Positions 1-9,955 of a stretch of 12,562 bases of DNA are shown here, piece after piece. Position numbers and translations under genes: made by a program. Under the pieces are notes generated by a model. That model did no database searches, was not told the DNA's origin, and saw only the letters and a program-made list of their open reading frames with translations. Numbering within the stretch: position 1 is the first letter of the stretch; each line of letters starts with the position of its first letter. Source of the DNA: Acanthaster planci (Eukaryota; Echinodermata; Asteroidea; Valvatida; Acanthasteridae); NCBI RefSeq assembly GCF_001949145.1, contig NW_019091395.1:1769798-1782359 (forward strand), written 5' to 3'.

Positions 1-330
1 TAACGGCGCCTATAAACACCATGAAGCAAAGCGTCGTGCGTCGTGTCGTGCGTCGTGTCGTGCTTCAGGCGACGCAATACACGACACGATGCACGACGCG
101 ACGCACGACAGCTCGACGCGACGGGCGACGGAAGGGGCGACGTTTAGGCGGCAAAAAATGCAACATAGAAAGGACCTAAGGCAGTACGACGCGACAGGCG
201 ACAGCACGACACGACGCACGACGCGACGTGTGTGTACAAAAGTAATGGCAAGAAGGCGACGCAACGACCCGACGGCACGACGCAAGGGAGCCGTCGTGCC
301 GTTGCGTCGTCTGGTTGCGTCGCCTGGAGG
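1..330. repeat. GC-rich CGACG/CGTCG low-complexity block with inverted arms
   Basis: The block is made of short irregular units such as CGACG, CACGAC and GCGTCG, unlike the AT-rich DNA around it. The stretch 31-68 is written on the GTCGTG strand, while 78-125 and 185-230 carry the complementary CACGAC strand, so arms can pair. A second pair lies at about 255-283 (GGCGACGCAACGAC...) against 291-324 (...TTGCGTCGCC). The left edge may continue outside the window. Arginine- and threonine-rich open frames here are by-products of the repeat, not genes. Confidence 0.7.
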
Positions 331-534
331 GAGTCAAGAGAGAGAGAGAAATGTTTGTCGTAAATAGTACACCATATTGTAAGTTTTGATCGAACGTGAA
401 GAATATTTGGACCATACGCGTAACCAAAAGCAATGGGAAAATTTGAATGGGATGCATCACTCGTTTTTATAACGTTGTGGAAAAGGGTAATGTTGAAAGG
501 AAGGGTTTAATTTAAACGACTACAGTCTGAAAGT
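331..534. other. Short non-coding gap with part of a dispersed repeat
   Basis: An AG microsatellite-like run lies at 336-350. The 20 bases at 357-376 recur with one mismatch at 6073-6092, and both are preceded by ATGTTTGT. This suggests a remnant of a dispersed repeat. No coding sequence is recognisable. Confidence 0.45.
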
Positions 535-1119
535 GTGAGGCCTTTACACATAAATTTCAGGGAGGGAATCGATGCTCGTCGTCTCTCACGGGTAAGGCGC
601 AGTAGCAAGATCTGCACATCCACCAAAATCCGCATTCTCAACACCTGTGCATTACCTGTTCTCCTCTCCCGATGCGAATCGTGGTTTCCCTCCTCCACAG
701 CCATCCACCGCCTTGATGCGTACCTTCGGACCTGCCTGCGCTAAATCCGTGGCATCCGTTGGTACCACCACGTCCCCAACAACGAGGTCTACAATACAAG
801 GGGCAGATGTCGCTACAGCCATCTCCTCCGTCATCTACAGGAGCAGACTGCAGCTACTGGCACGATGCCAGATCGGCTGATGATGTCCCTGCAAAGCGTG
901 TGCTCTCCGCAGCCTCCCGCCCACCCCCAGCTGGCTGGCGCCACCCCTGGACCCCCCCAAATAACCTGGGTCTCACAAGTACTTAAGTGGAGGGGATCTG
1001 CCCTCTGGAGGACCTCCTTGCCCATGCTCAAGACCGCCAACTCTACCGACATCTGGTCGCTACGGTCATCTATAATGACCTTGGTCTCCAAAGTACCAAG
1101 TAGGCTTAAGTACAAGTAA
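535..1119 (+). pseudogene. Decayed non-LTR retrotransposon (LINE) reverse-transcriptase C-terminal fragment
   Basis: The plus strand encodes a peptide of the type found after the catalytic core in LINE reverse transcriptases: STKIRILNTCALPVLL followed by CESW (usual family form LLYGCESW, here LLSRCESW), then LDAYLRTCLR, a stop, IRGIRWYHHVPNNEV and later fragments resembling RSRLQLLGHARSADDVPAKR. A TAA at 742-744 interrupts the frame inside CLR*IRGIRW. Later similarity moves through other frames (IYRSRLQLL near 830, RSADDVPAKR near 873, LKWRGSALWRTSLPML near 984), so there are at least two frameshifts. No catalytic YADD core or endonuclease is present, so the copy is 5'-truncated and dead. An AATAAA at 1174-1179 could belong to its tail. 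The exact clade (RTE, CR1 or other) is not decided. Confidence 0.75.
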
Positions 1120-3600
1120 GTTTCTTACTGTGAATGAAATATATGAAAATCGGGGCTGGAACCAGGCAAGTGAAATAAAGTTCTTTTCAACAGTATTTGT
1201 TCAACAGAACGAATAATTCAATGACATGGGATCAACGACCCACCAATCAGTTGACATGTAAGTATTGTATAAAATGAACACTTGTCACTGATACGCCAAT
1301 TAAATCAATGACTCAAAATGATGGACCCCCACGAATTGCATGACAGAATTTATTCAGGCGTTTTATAAAATTGGTTTGCAGTTGGAAAATATACATCAGT
1401 AGGTTTTCCGACTGTAAATTTATTCTGCTGGAGGACTTCTCATGCGCGCAGAATTCTAAAAGTCGGTCGAGTAGTCGATGGAACGCCACTGCACCAACGC
1501 CAATATAAGGAACAATAAATTACAAATTAAAAAAATGTCTTGAATTAATTGGCACGCGGTTCCAAAATAATATTTTGAACCTATCGTCAGATGCGTGGGC
1601 TATAGCTTAGACGTCCGTCATTAATTTAATAACTTTGGGTACATGTGTGCTCTATGACGATGGGGTGAATTATGCAAATAGGCGTACGTGTGGAAAACCG
1701 CAGTGCAACGAAGAAAAATGCGGGTACGTACACGTATGTGCATCCAGTCCCCAAATCGCTGTTGTATGACTTGATGTATGCTGTGTGGTGAAGATAGCCA
1801 GCCCAGCGGTTGATCGATTCATTCCGCGTCTATTCAGGTATCTGCATGCTCTGCATGCAGCATCAACCTGCTGGCAATAGCTGCGGAGAACGTTTCCACT
1901 ACTGGTCTGCAACCTGCATAATCACAATAATGACGCACGTAGGCGCTGACATGAACATGCGCAATGAAGCGCAGCAAGATCCAGCGCTGATGAGCTGCGG
2001 GGAGTGCAGGCCATTCTGGCAGACATATTGACGAGTGCGATGCTTGATGAAATGGCGAATTTCTTATTTGTATGTCAGCTAGTAAATCTGGTTGTCGAAT
2101 ACTTATAAGTCAGTGTTCGTCATGTCATGGTGCATGTAAACATATTCAGATATCAGTATGAAATCTAGTCCACTTCGATTTGTTTAAAGGGCAAATTGCT
2201 CCCGTGGAAGCGGAGACGTCAGATGACAGCATCCATGATGACAGGTGGGTGGGTGCATGGTGGGTGGTTGCACCTTCAGGCATGCAACATTGTCGAATGT
2301 GTAGCGAGTATTGCTGGGTGTGATTTTTCATAGATCTGAATAACTGTAGACTGAAATACATGTACATGTATAGTACATGTCACCAGCAAATTCAACTCAG
2401 GCGTTTGTTTCAAAATTATCCCCTAGGGCCGAGGCTTCTGGGTTCGTGTCACAAGAGAACAATCCACTTTATTCAGCAATCTTTTTACTCGGGAAGTAAT
2501 CAAGTTAATATTGGAGTTGATGTTGGGATGGGAAGAACCATAGAACAGATTGTATCTAAAGTAAGTCACTAGGCCTACCTAGTACAGGTTAAACTGATTT
2601 GGAGAACATGGTTGGCTAACCGTTGCTTCTGCTGTATTCTGTACACGACACCCTACTAATACTGGGCAATCCAGGTACAGTTTGGGTAGGATTCATGTTG
2701 CGGCAGCAAAATTAAGCGTTAAAGTGGGCTTTAGTCACTATGTTGGTGACATCAACTGAGCCTAAAGCAGTCTTAAAGCTTGTTTGGTCTGGTGTTATGT
2801 TCATTGTTGACGAAATAAAATCTTGGTTTCTTGAAAACGGCAGCATTCTGGGCAGAAATATTTTACTGATGAGATGGATTGAGGCTGTTATTTACTTTCT
2901 TTCGAATAAGATATTCAGGAATTTTTTGAAGTTCCATTGTTGTCCGTTTACCAATGGTATAACTAACCTTTAATTTAACTTGTTACTAAGTTTTTTGGAC
3001 ATATGACTTTCTGATTTCTGCAGTGAGAAAAGTCAGTGACTTCTGTGTTTATTGAAATTCTTCCAGATTGTTAGATATACAGTATGTGAAAGGCATACTT
3101 TTGCTGACATGGAGATTAAAGATAACATTAATCATCAACAGAAAAGGAGGGCACTATGGTCATGATGATTAACAAACCATTGATGAAGGCATGTAACATC
3201 TCACCCCCAGTCTCCATGTGTGGAGGTGTAGTTAGGCCTCTGAGGTACACACCTGTACATGTGCATTGTTTTTCAGCAGCATTGTAGTGGAAGTGTAAGA
3301 TGACTGACATGATTACAGTATCTGAAAAAATTGATTAGCATGAATTTAGCATTACAGTAGTTAAATGTACATGTACAGCATAATCAAGGTTTCATGATAT
3401 TTTCTATGCAGTAACTGGTAAACCAGCTGGCAATGTACTGACTGTATTCCTGATTAAATAACTTTATCTCCTTTTCCTTTGTTTAGGCAAGTCCATATTT
3501 TTGTGCATGTAACAGACCTGTAAAAAAGGCCTTTTTTCCCTACTAACATGTGTTTTTCTTTTTCTTTTTTTTCCTCCTTGATCTTCCCCCACTTTTTCGT
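1120..3600. other. Anonymous non-coding region
   Basis: I recognise no protein family, RNA gene or clear repeat array in this 2.5-kb stretch. Short open frames (for example near 1810-2031, 2360-2572 and 2740-2973) have biased, unfamiliar composition. A donor-like sequence (CTAAA|GTAAGT) occurs at 2561 and similar ones occur near 1115 and 1257. Any of them could end an upstream leader exon of the MADD gene, but nothing singles one out. A pyrimidine-rich tract occupies about 3550-3605. Confidence 0.5.
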
Positions 3601-3604
3601 CTTG

Positions 3605-3985
3605 TCTTTGGGCATTGCACAAAGTCATATGCCTTTACACACACAATTAACTTGTAGCAAAGGTCTTTCGTGTAACATGATGTCATTATGGTGTCATCAC
3701 CTGATTTATCATGGAATTTTCAATATTCAAAATTTCCCATGTGTTGAACACATTTTTCAACAGCCACACACGGTGAGTGAAACTTCCAGCCCTTTTTCTC
3801 ATCTCATCTTTGGGCATTAAACAAAGTCATATGACTTTGAAACTTTACACACTGAAGTACATGTAATTTATAGCAAGGGTGTCTTCTGAAACATGACGTC
3901 ATAATGAAGTCATCACCTGATTTATCGTGGAATTTATAATATTGAATATTTTCCAAAATTTTTGTACACATTTTTCAACAGCAAG
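3605..3985. repeat. Two-copy tandem repeat, period about 202-218 bp
   Basis: Two consecutive copies share blocks in the same order: TTTGGGCATT plus ACAAAGTCATATG at 3607 and 3809, a TAGCAA motif, a GTCATCACCTGATTTATC block near 3692 and 3910, and CATTTTTCAACAGC at 3751 and 3969. Spacing drifts from 202 to 218 bp, so the copies differ by insertions and deletions. No protein is encoded consistently in both copies. Confidence 0.8.
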
Positions 3986-4039
3986 ACTAAGGTTCATTTT
4001 TTGATCAAACTTAATACATATTAGGGCCACACTCATTCC

Positions 4040-4610
4040 TGAGGGTAGACAGGGGCCAAGAAAAATCGTCATCTTGATGTCACTGGTGTCCTACAGTAGG
4101 AGGTGTGTCTCATTGAGTTGAAACTTTGCAGATAACTAGAAAAGGAAGGGATATAGATGAAAATTGTCCTCGTGATGATTACATCATCAGGTGCCAAGTC
4201 ACATGACATTAAATGTGTACTCTTAAAGCCCTTTATTTCCTGAAGTATGTGTCCCATCGGGTTGAAACTTTGCAGATAACTAGAAAGGGATGTGTCAAAG
4301 ATGAAAACGAACCAACTGTGATGATGAGTTTATTAGGTGCCAAGTCATGTGACCTGAAAAGTGCACTCTTAAAGAACACTATCTCCTGAAGTACCGGTAC
4401 GTGTCCCATCCGGTTGAAACTATGCAGATAACTAGAAAAGGAAGGGTTAACAGAGTAAAATTGACCTCATGTGATGATGGTGTGATAGAGCGACAAGTCA
4501 TGTGACATTAAAAGGTACATTAGCCCAATGTCTCCCCGATTCCCTGTGCAATTGAATTGACACTTTGCAGATGGCTGGAAAGGGAAGTGTTATGGACGAA
4601 AATAATGTGA
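4040..4610. repeat. Four-copy tandem repeat, period about 143-152 bp
   Basis: A core resembling GTTGAAACTTTGCAGATAAC followed by TAGAAA starts at 4117, 4261, 4413 and, more diverged, 4556. Each copy also carries a GATGAT stretch, a (G/C)CAAGTCATGTGACATTAAA-like block, a TACTCTTAAAG block and a CTCCTGAAGTA...GTGTCCCATC block before the next core. Copies two and three are closest to each other; the fourth is degraded. Adjacent placement and the shared TTGAAACTTT and CATATGAC/CATGTGAC words suggest kinship with the 3605-3985 repeat. Confidence 0.85.
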
Positions 4611-4619
4611 CATTTAACG

Positions 4620-5704
4620 TTGATTCTTCAAAGCCATATTCTCTTTTTCAATAACATTCAAAATGCAGAAAAGCCTTATGATCTGTCCTCAAACAGGCAT
4701 ACACTTCTTGTTATTCTAATGTTTGTCATGCACTGTATCTGCTGGGTGGAGGCATGTGCTTTACATGTAGTTAAACCACTGATGGCAAACATCCACAAGA
4801 ATTTTATTAATACACTGTAATAATCCACAGTTTCATAACATTGTTGTGGACCGATTAGTAATAATGAAACAACATTTCTGTGATAGTGTGTCGCGTTGTA
4901 TGTACATGTACAATGTGACGTTTGTCAAATTGACCTAATCTGGGAATATACTAATCATGTAGGTGTGTTCATATGTACACACTAACTGTTGAGAGTGTAA
5001 GGGCTGAGCTAATAAGTACTTACTGGCATGTATTTTTACTGGTCATTTTATTGGCCAAGAAAGCATCACTATTCACGTGGGTCAGTATTTGATCAAGATA
5101 TGATGCCGCTCCCTATGCAAGACTTTGTAACAGCAGCTCTGTAGTGTTTGCAGAAAACTCTGTCATTGTGTCAAGACCTACATGTAATTTAGTACTTGAC
5201 CATCAAGTTCCAAACTGCCTCATCCTCCTCATTCATGATTCCTCGTTCATGATGTACCTACATGTACATGTAGCACATGTACAGTGAAGTTGAAGTGCGA
5301 ATGACTCTAGTCAGCTGTTGTGAGGTCATTCAAGCCTGTGGGAAGAAAAAGTAGCACAGGGTTCGACCTTAGCACTGGTCCCACGGTCATTACATGTACA
5401 CTGTATCTAGTAAGACCTGCTGTGGGCCAATAAAATGCACCACTTTGCTTGCAAGGCTGACTAGAAATAATATCATGGGCAGCTGTGCGTGCATGTGCTG
5501 CACCATCAAACATGTACACCGTACATTTAGCATGCATGTACATGCACACATGTACATGTATGTTATTTCACCGTGCATAAAAAATCCTACCACTCTTGCT
5601 ATGCTTGCAGCTTCATTGTGTACATGTACACATACATGTGAACAGTGTGTGTTCACTGCACGTATCAACCTCAATCCCACGGGTACGATGGGAGCGCATC
5701 GTAA
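4620..5704. other. Non-coding region dense in TACATGTA palindromes
   Basis: No gene is recognisable. ACATGTAC/TACATGTA words cluster here, for example at 5259-5272, around 5390-5401, 5511-5570 and 5619-5640. Because the word is its own complement, open frames in this stretch on both strands show repeated Met-Tyr, Thr-Cys and His-Val patterns that do not indicate proteins. Confidence 0.6.
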
Positions 5705-6310
5705 GCCTCAGGGTGCCTCATAGTTCCAATGCCTCATAGGTCCGACGCCTCATAAAGCCGATGTCGGACCAATAAGGTGTCTGACTTAATATGAAGCATC
5801 AGTGTGATTGACTGTGAAACATGGAGGAGTGCGGGCCCGCGCGACATGTCGCCCGTGAGTGAAATTCAACTTTGTTCCCAACTCGTGCCCACGGTACTGA
5901 CCCTGTCAGGAAAACTAAATCAAGCAGACTACCTGCACAGTTCGTACACTAGTCCAGTACTTTATAAATCCAAAACACCACCATGTGTAAGAATGATGTA
6001 TGATACTTCGCTAAATATAAAAAGCATTTTTTCGACTGTAATACTTTTGAAATGTTAAAAATGTTTGTATATGTCATAAATAGTACACCATACTTGACAC
6101 CAGGAACCAGTGTTGTTCCTACAGTGTGTAGCCCCGACTTCATATGCTCGTAAAGATCGTTAATTAAATCAAACGTCGGACTTTTGAGGCGTCAGATTTT
6201 TTGAGGCATTGGATCTATGCCATAGGCCGAAAAAACCATTGGAACTTTTAAACCCATTTGGCGGACTTGTGGGGCGTTGGACCTACATGTATGAGGCATC
6301 GGACTTACAG
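5705..6310. mobile_element. Inverted-repeat (foldback-like) element built on GCCTCATAGGTCCGAC units
   Basis: The left arm (5705-5770) contains four GCCTCA starts at 5705, 5715, 5731 and 5747, the last three spaced 16 bp apart, mixed with GGTCCGAC and GTCGGACC. The right arm (about 6174-6310) holds the same units in reverse complement: CGTCGGACTT, TGAGGC at 6185, 6202 and 6292, and CATTGGA and GTTGGACCTA. The two arms bracket about 400 bp without recognisable coding capacity. Arms made of short tandem units are typical of foldback-type or other non-autonomous DNA elements. No target duplication was established and the outer ends are approximate. Confidence 0.55.
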
Positions 6311-6329
6311 ACTTTTTTAAACGCTTTTT

Positions 6330-7831
6330 TCAGACTTATGAGATGCAATCTAACCTTTGGTATTGTTATAATTTAAAAATCCTACTATTTTGGATATTTA
6401 AATTAGGCCTTTAGTCAGTGTGTATATATGCGTAATGCAGATTTACACACACATGACGTGCAGGAAAATGTAAGGGCACGAGCATGTAGCTTTTGAAATA
6501 CATGTGCAATTGATTTTACGTTTGTGTATATTCATTTTGAATAGCCAGTCAGTGTCATTTTAGAATTCTACACGACCAGGGGGCTAGTGAAGGAACGTGC
6601 CTGCTGCCCATGGAGTCAAGGTTGCTACATTTATTGGTATATAACTCAAGATAAACATACAGGAATTCACAGTCCGGCTCCCTGATCTACACTACATGTA
6701 AACTCTCTTGCCAGAGGATTTTCACATTATTGAACGTGACTCCATACCGATAGACTGCAGAGGAGTAATATGAATAGTAATAGCAAATCCAGTTCTGTGA
6801 TTGGTCAGGGATTGGTTGTAGCATAGATTGCATACACAGAAGTCTACGAAGGCATGTTTCAGACTTCAACCATGCTTTGCATGTGGTGCTGAAAGTGTTC
6901 ATCATGTGGAGGTACATGTACATGTATTTACTTATGTCGAATCTGACCCAAAAACCATTAAAATGGAGCATACACTGTAATTACATGTACATGTTTGAGA
7001 GAAATAAAAGACAGTGTGTCAACAGACAGGCTGTAGGAAAATAACGGAAGGAAAGTGAAAATGATTGTTTACGAGTGACATAGTGTCTGCACTATGCTAT
7101 TAAAAAAGCTAGTATGACAACTAACGATGTAAACAACCTTAGCAATCAGGTTGCGAATACACATCTACACTGTGCATGTAGACTAGTCCAACCATCATTG
7201 ACTTGCGTGCCTTCAATCGGAGTTAATTGTATTATACATTGTACATATATACATGTACTTAGCTATGGTCCTTGATCAAGCTTGCACTTATTTGAATGTG
7301 ACCTCAGACCTGTAGTGCGTAATTTCAAGGCATTGTGATAGGTGGCCCTACGTGCCATTGGCATTTGACAATACGTTATGTAAATGTCACGTCCATCAGT
7401 TGGAAGTTGTGTAACAATTTGTATACAACTTACATATACGGTATCGTAGCTAGGAAGTTTTGTTGCACAAAGGGCTGTGATAGTTCCCACACTGAAAATT
7501 TGCACCCTGGTTGCTGACCTTACAGCTGTAACTTTGTATTGGATTACATAGCATTGGTATATTTTTATTTGAGCCAAATTTTAGACAAATTTTAGTTTTG
7601 GTTTTGCCTGGTGTACCATTGTGTTTATGATGGCTGAATATATGACTAATCAGAAGGAAATCAAGCCAATTAATTGTCTGAAGATTCCAGTGTTGGTTTG
7701 CTTCTTGATTGGGTCGTCTACCCTTGTGGCAGTGTAGTTAAGGTACCATGAGGATCCCCATGAAAGGCAACAGGTTATACGTTAAAAGGGCAAAGTTGAA
7801 GTGCTTAGCAGATTGAAATGAGGGTTTAATG
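6330..7831. other. Anonymous non-coding region upstream of MADD exon A
   Basis: The stretch is AT-rich, with TACATGTA words (for example 6913-6926 and near 6984) and no recognisable protein or RNA gene. It may be intron of the MADD transcript or intergenic DNA; the acceptor at 7855 favours intron for at least its right end. Confidence 0.5.
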
Positions 7832-7855
7832 TGTGTTTATTTTCTCCTTTTTCAG
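7832..7855 (+). promoter_or_regulatory. 3' splice site (acceptor) of MADD exon A
   Basis: A pyrimidine-rich run (TTTATTTTCTCCTTTTTCAG) ends in CAG at 7853-7855. A second AG follows immediately at 7856-7857, so the exon could begin at 7856 or 7858; the choice changes only untranslated sequence. The site implies that at least one upstream leader exon exists. No unambiguous donor for it could be identified in the window. Confidence 0.7.
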
Positions 7856-8019
7856 AGTTGATGGCACTTACCAAGTTGGACGGTAGATGATTCTAAACAC
7901 AAGCCTGTGAGAATAAATTAACACAAGATACATGTACCATACATCACCAAGATGCAGCTGGAGTTAAGAAGCTTGAGTATCAGGAATTAAGGAACATTGT
8001 CAACATCTTGTATGCGAAT
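7856..8019 (+). other. 5' leader (5' UTR) part of MADD exon A with five upstream ATGs
   Basis: The segment lies between a strong 3' splice site and the chosen start codon, so it is read as transcribed leader. The coding frame has a TAA at 7894-7896 and is open from 7897 to ATG 8020 without an earlier in-frame ATG, which rules out a longer N-terminus within this exon. Upstream ATGs open short frames at 7861-7890, 7887-7910, 7932-7967, 7952-7990 and 8012-8080. The last overlaps the main coding start out of frame; its context is poor (T at -3, C at +4) compared with ATG 8020 (A at -3, G at +4). Such a leader would be expected to lower or condition translation, but this is inference. Confidence 0.65.
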
Positions 8020-8645
8020 ATGGAAGGTTTTCAAGCAGGCAGAAAACACTTTTGTCCCCGTCTTCTGGATTATATATTAATTGTGGGAAGTCGTCATCCA
8101 TACAGCAACAATAATGTTGCACAAACACCAGAAATGCTGCGTCGGTATCCTCAAGATGACCATCCAGACTTCCCATTGCCTCAAGATGTCGTCTTCTTTT
8201 GTCAACCTGAAGGATGTCTCACAGTTGGGCAGAAAAAGTTAAGTCTGAGAGAAAACACATCTTTTGTTTTTACTTTGACGGATAAAGATAGTGGAAGAGC
8301 TAGATATGGTATCTGTGTCAACTTCTATCGGCCATTCAAATCTTCTGAAAGGAAAATGGAAAATCCCAATGAAAAGGCACTACTTAATACACAGAATTCC
8401 AACAGCAATGAAACTCTGAGTGTACCTTCAGATGAAGGACGAGAGAAAAGGTCACCAAGAACTCGTAGAAGACTTAAGCAGGCCCAGAAAGTTCGGAATA
8501 ATTCACTCACATCACTCTGCATACTCAGCCATCATCCATTCATCTCTACCTTCAGAGAGTGTCTGTTCATCCTAAAGCGTCTGATTGATTCCTGCAATGA
8601 CAGAACTTGCAGCCGAAAAGTTGGTGGCTCAAAAGGATCATTAAG
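8020..8645 (+). CDS. MADD: MADD / Rab3 GEP homologue, first coding exon (uDENN domain and linker), partial gene
   Basis: This exon encodes the N-terminus of a MADD (DENN/MADD, Rab3 GDP/GTP exchange protein) homologue. The family activates Rab3 and Rab27 GTPases in vesicle trafficking and, in vertebrates, binds TNF receptor 1 through a C-terminal death domain that lies outside this window. Numbering from ATG 8020, the family signature FCPRLLDY is at residues 11-18, FCQPEGC at 60-66, TSFVFTLTDKD at 80-90 and YGICVNFYRPF at 96-106; together these mark the uDENN region. Residues 107-160 form a polar, Ser/Glu/Lys-rich linker ending in a basic patch (SPRTRRRLKQ). NSLTSLCILSHHPF (161-174) and TFRECLFILKRL (177-188) then resume family similarity. 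ATG 8020 is chosen because it has A at -3 and G at +4, is the first in-frame ATG after the stop at 7894-7896, and places the signature at nearly the expected distance from the N-terminus. The exon ends at the donor AAG|GTGGGT, leaving a split Arg codon 209. Family membership is by recall of vertebrate MADD; the match is strong. Confidence 0.93.
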
Positions 8646-9955
8646 GTGGGTTTTTGTGAATTAAATCATTTGGTGAGGGCTTTCCACAATTGTTATCAAA
8701 TCATATCCTATCCATTTGTCTGGTTTAACTTGGAATCATAGAAATGGCCAATCCAGTATAATGCTTTGTGATCAAAGAAGTATAGCATTGGAACTACATG
8801 TAGGGATTAATTGTGCACATGACTTGTCCATGACAAAATGGTAAGGTCAGTATCCTCCAACAGAAGAGTGGAGAGGGCGGGAAGGTGAACATGTACATGT
8901 AAAAAATAATGGTATTAACGGTAATTTACACATGTATAGGTTTGAGGTTTACATGCATCACATGGTTTCGGATACTGGTATTAGGATGGCATCAACTTAA
9001 CGTGTAATGTAATAACTTGATCCTCTAGTGATGTGCATATTTTTCCTGCACTCGTGTCGAGCAGTGTAGCAAATGTAGTCCAGCTGTAATGGACTCAGCT
9101 GGGTAAATGTGTGACTCATTGAACCAGAACATGTACATGTATATCATTGGAGGAAGGACACAAGAAGTTTGAACTGCCTTGGCTACATGTATAACATCTG
9201 GCCAATTATGGCTTTCTGGCATATTCAGAGCTGTATGTCGGTAGCCAGAGTGCAGTGACCACATGTTACACACCATCCGTTTTGCAGCCATGACATCCCT
9301 TTGTACATGTACCTTATGATATTATTGCCCAAATTTTTCACTGGTAATCTGCATCCTTAAAACTTTGTGAACAAAGGCAGACCTGCCAACCTTGCCGTAC
9401 CGGTCCTCCTTCCTGAGGTCAGGCATTACCACACAATAGATTAAAAGGTACTTAGTGTAATTGCCATTATTATCATTTAGGTTCCCTTCGTGTTTGCTAT
9501 CACTGGAGTGAAAGTGCATGTGCAATGCTCAAACAATGCAATGAAGCAATGCTACACTAGTTTTCACTAAGCAGCGCCATTCCCAAAGAAGGCAAACAGT
9601 CTGTGCATCTCAGCCGAAATACATGTACATGTAGCATTGTCCCGCTGCACTGTACATGCACACAGCTAAAGTTGCACCGCGAAAAAAAAAAAAAAATGGA
9701 TCTCCTGTCTATGTACATGTATCTATTTTCTGTGTTCATGAATTTAATTTGATGTTGTATTCCTCATACCATGCTCGTACTTGAAGTGAGCGTGTTTCCA
9801 CAAAATTTCCTGCTGCAGTGCAAACTTTGTCGACCGCCATTCTAGATGCATCATGTATGCTTTTCATGCGATATGCAGACATAATTGTTTGCCAGTTTTC
9901 CGTCATGCTTTCCTACATGTAACTAGCATTGTGCATAGTTAGTGGTACGAATTGC

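Noticed and set aside
2420-2460. Possible tRNA T-arm (GGGTTCG)
   Set aside because: No matching acceptor or anticodon arms could be drawn around it.
2360-2572. Open frame ending near the donor-like GTAAGT at 2561, considered as an upstream MADD exon
   Set aside because: The peptide is unfamiliar, the donor lacks G at -1, and several similar donors occur in the same region. It remains possible only as untranslated leader.
3605-4610. CRISPR array
   Set aside because: Repeat periods of 145-218 bp, diverged repeats, no uniform short spacers and a clearly animal context.
5390-5723. Overlapping open frames on both strands, up to 109 codons
   Set aside because: Cys-, His- and Met-rich composition comes from the TACATGTA words; no family or splice structure supports a gene.
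7263-7577. Minus-strand open frame of 104 codons
   Set aside because: Unfamiliar sequence with no conserved motif, and no splice or composition support.
8008-8019. Start of the MADD coding frame at TTG 8008
   Set aside because: A TTG start is not expected for a nuclear animal gene. ATG 8020 is in the same frame with a good context and gives the expected distance to FCPRLLDY.
8325-8522. Minus-strand open frame of 65 codons
   Set aside because: It is antisense to the well-supported MADD exon and has no recognisable family.
8646-8664. Extension of exon A to the in-frame stop at 8662-8664
   Set aside because: The last residues (Trp-Val-Phe-Val-Asn) have no family similarity, and the GTGGGT donor joins exactly in frame to exon B.
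9322-9525. Minus-strand frame with a PDLRKEDRYGKVG segment, considered as a transposon protein
   Set aside because: The segment looks somewhat protein-like and could be a repeat fragment, but I cannot assign it to a family or find further conserved blocks.
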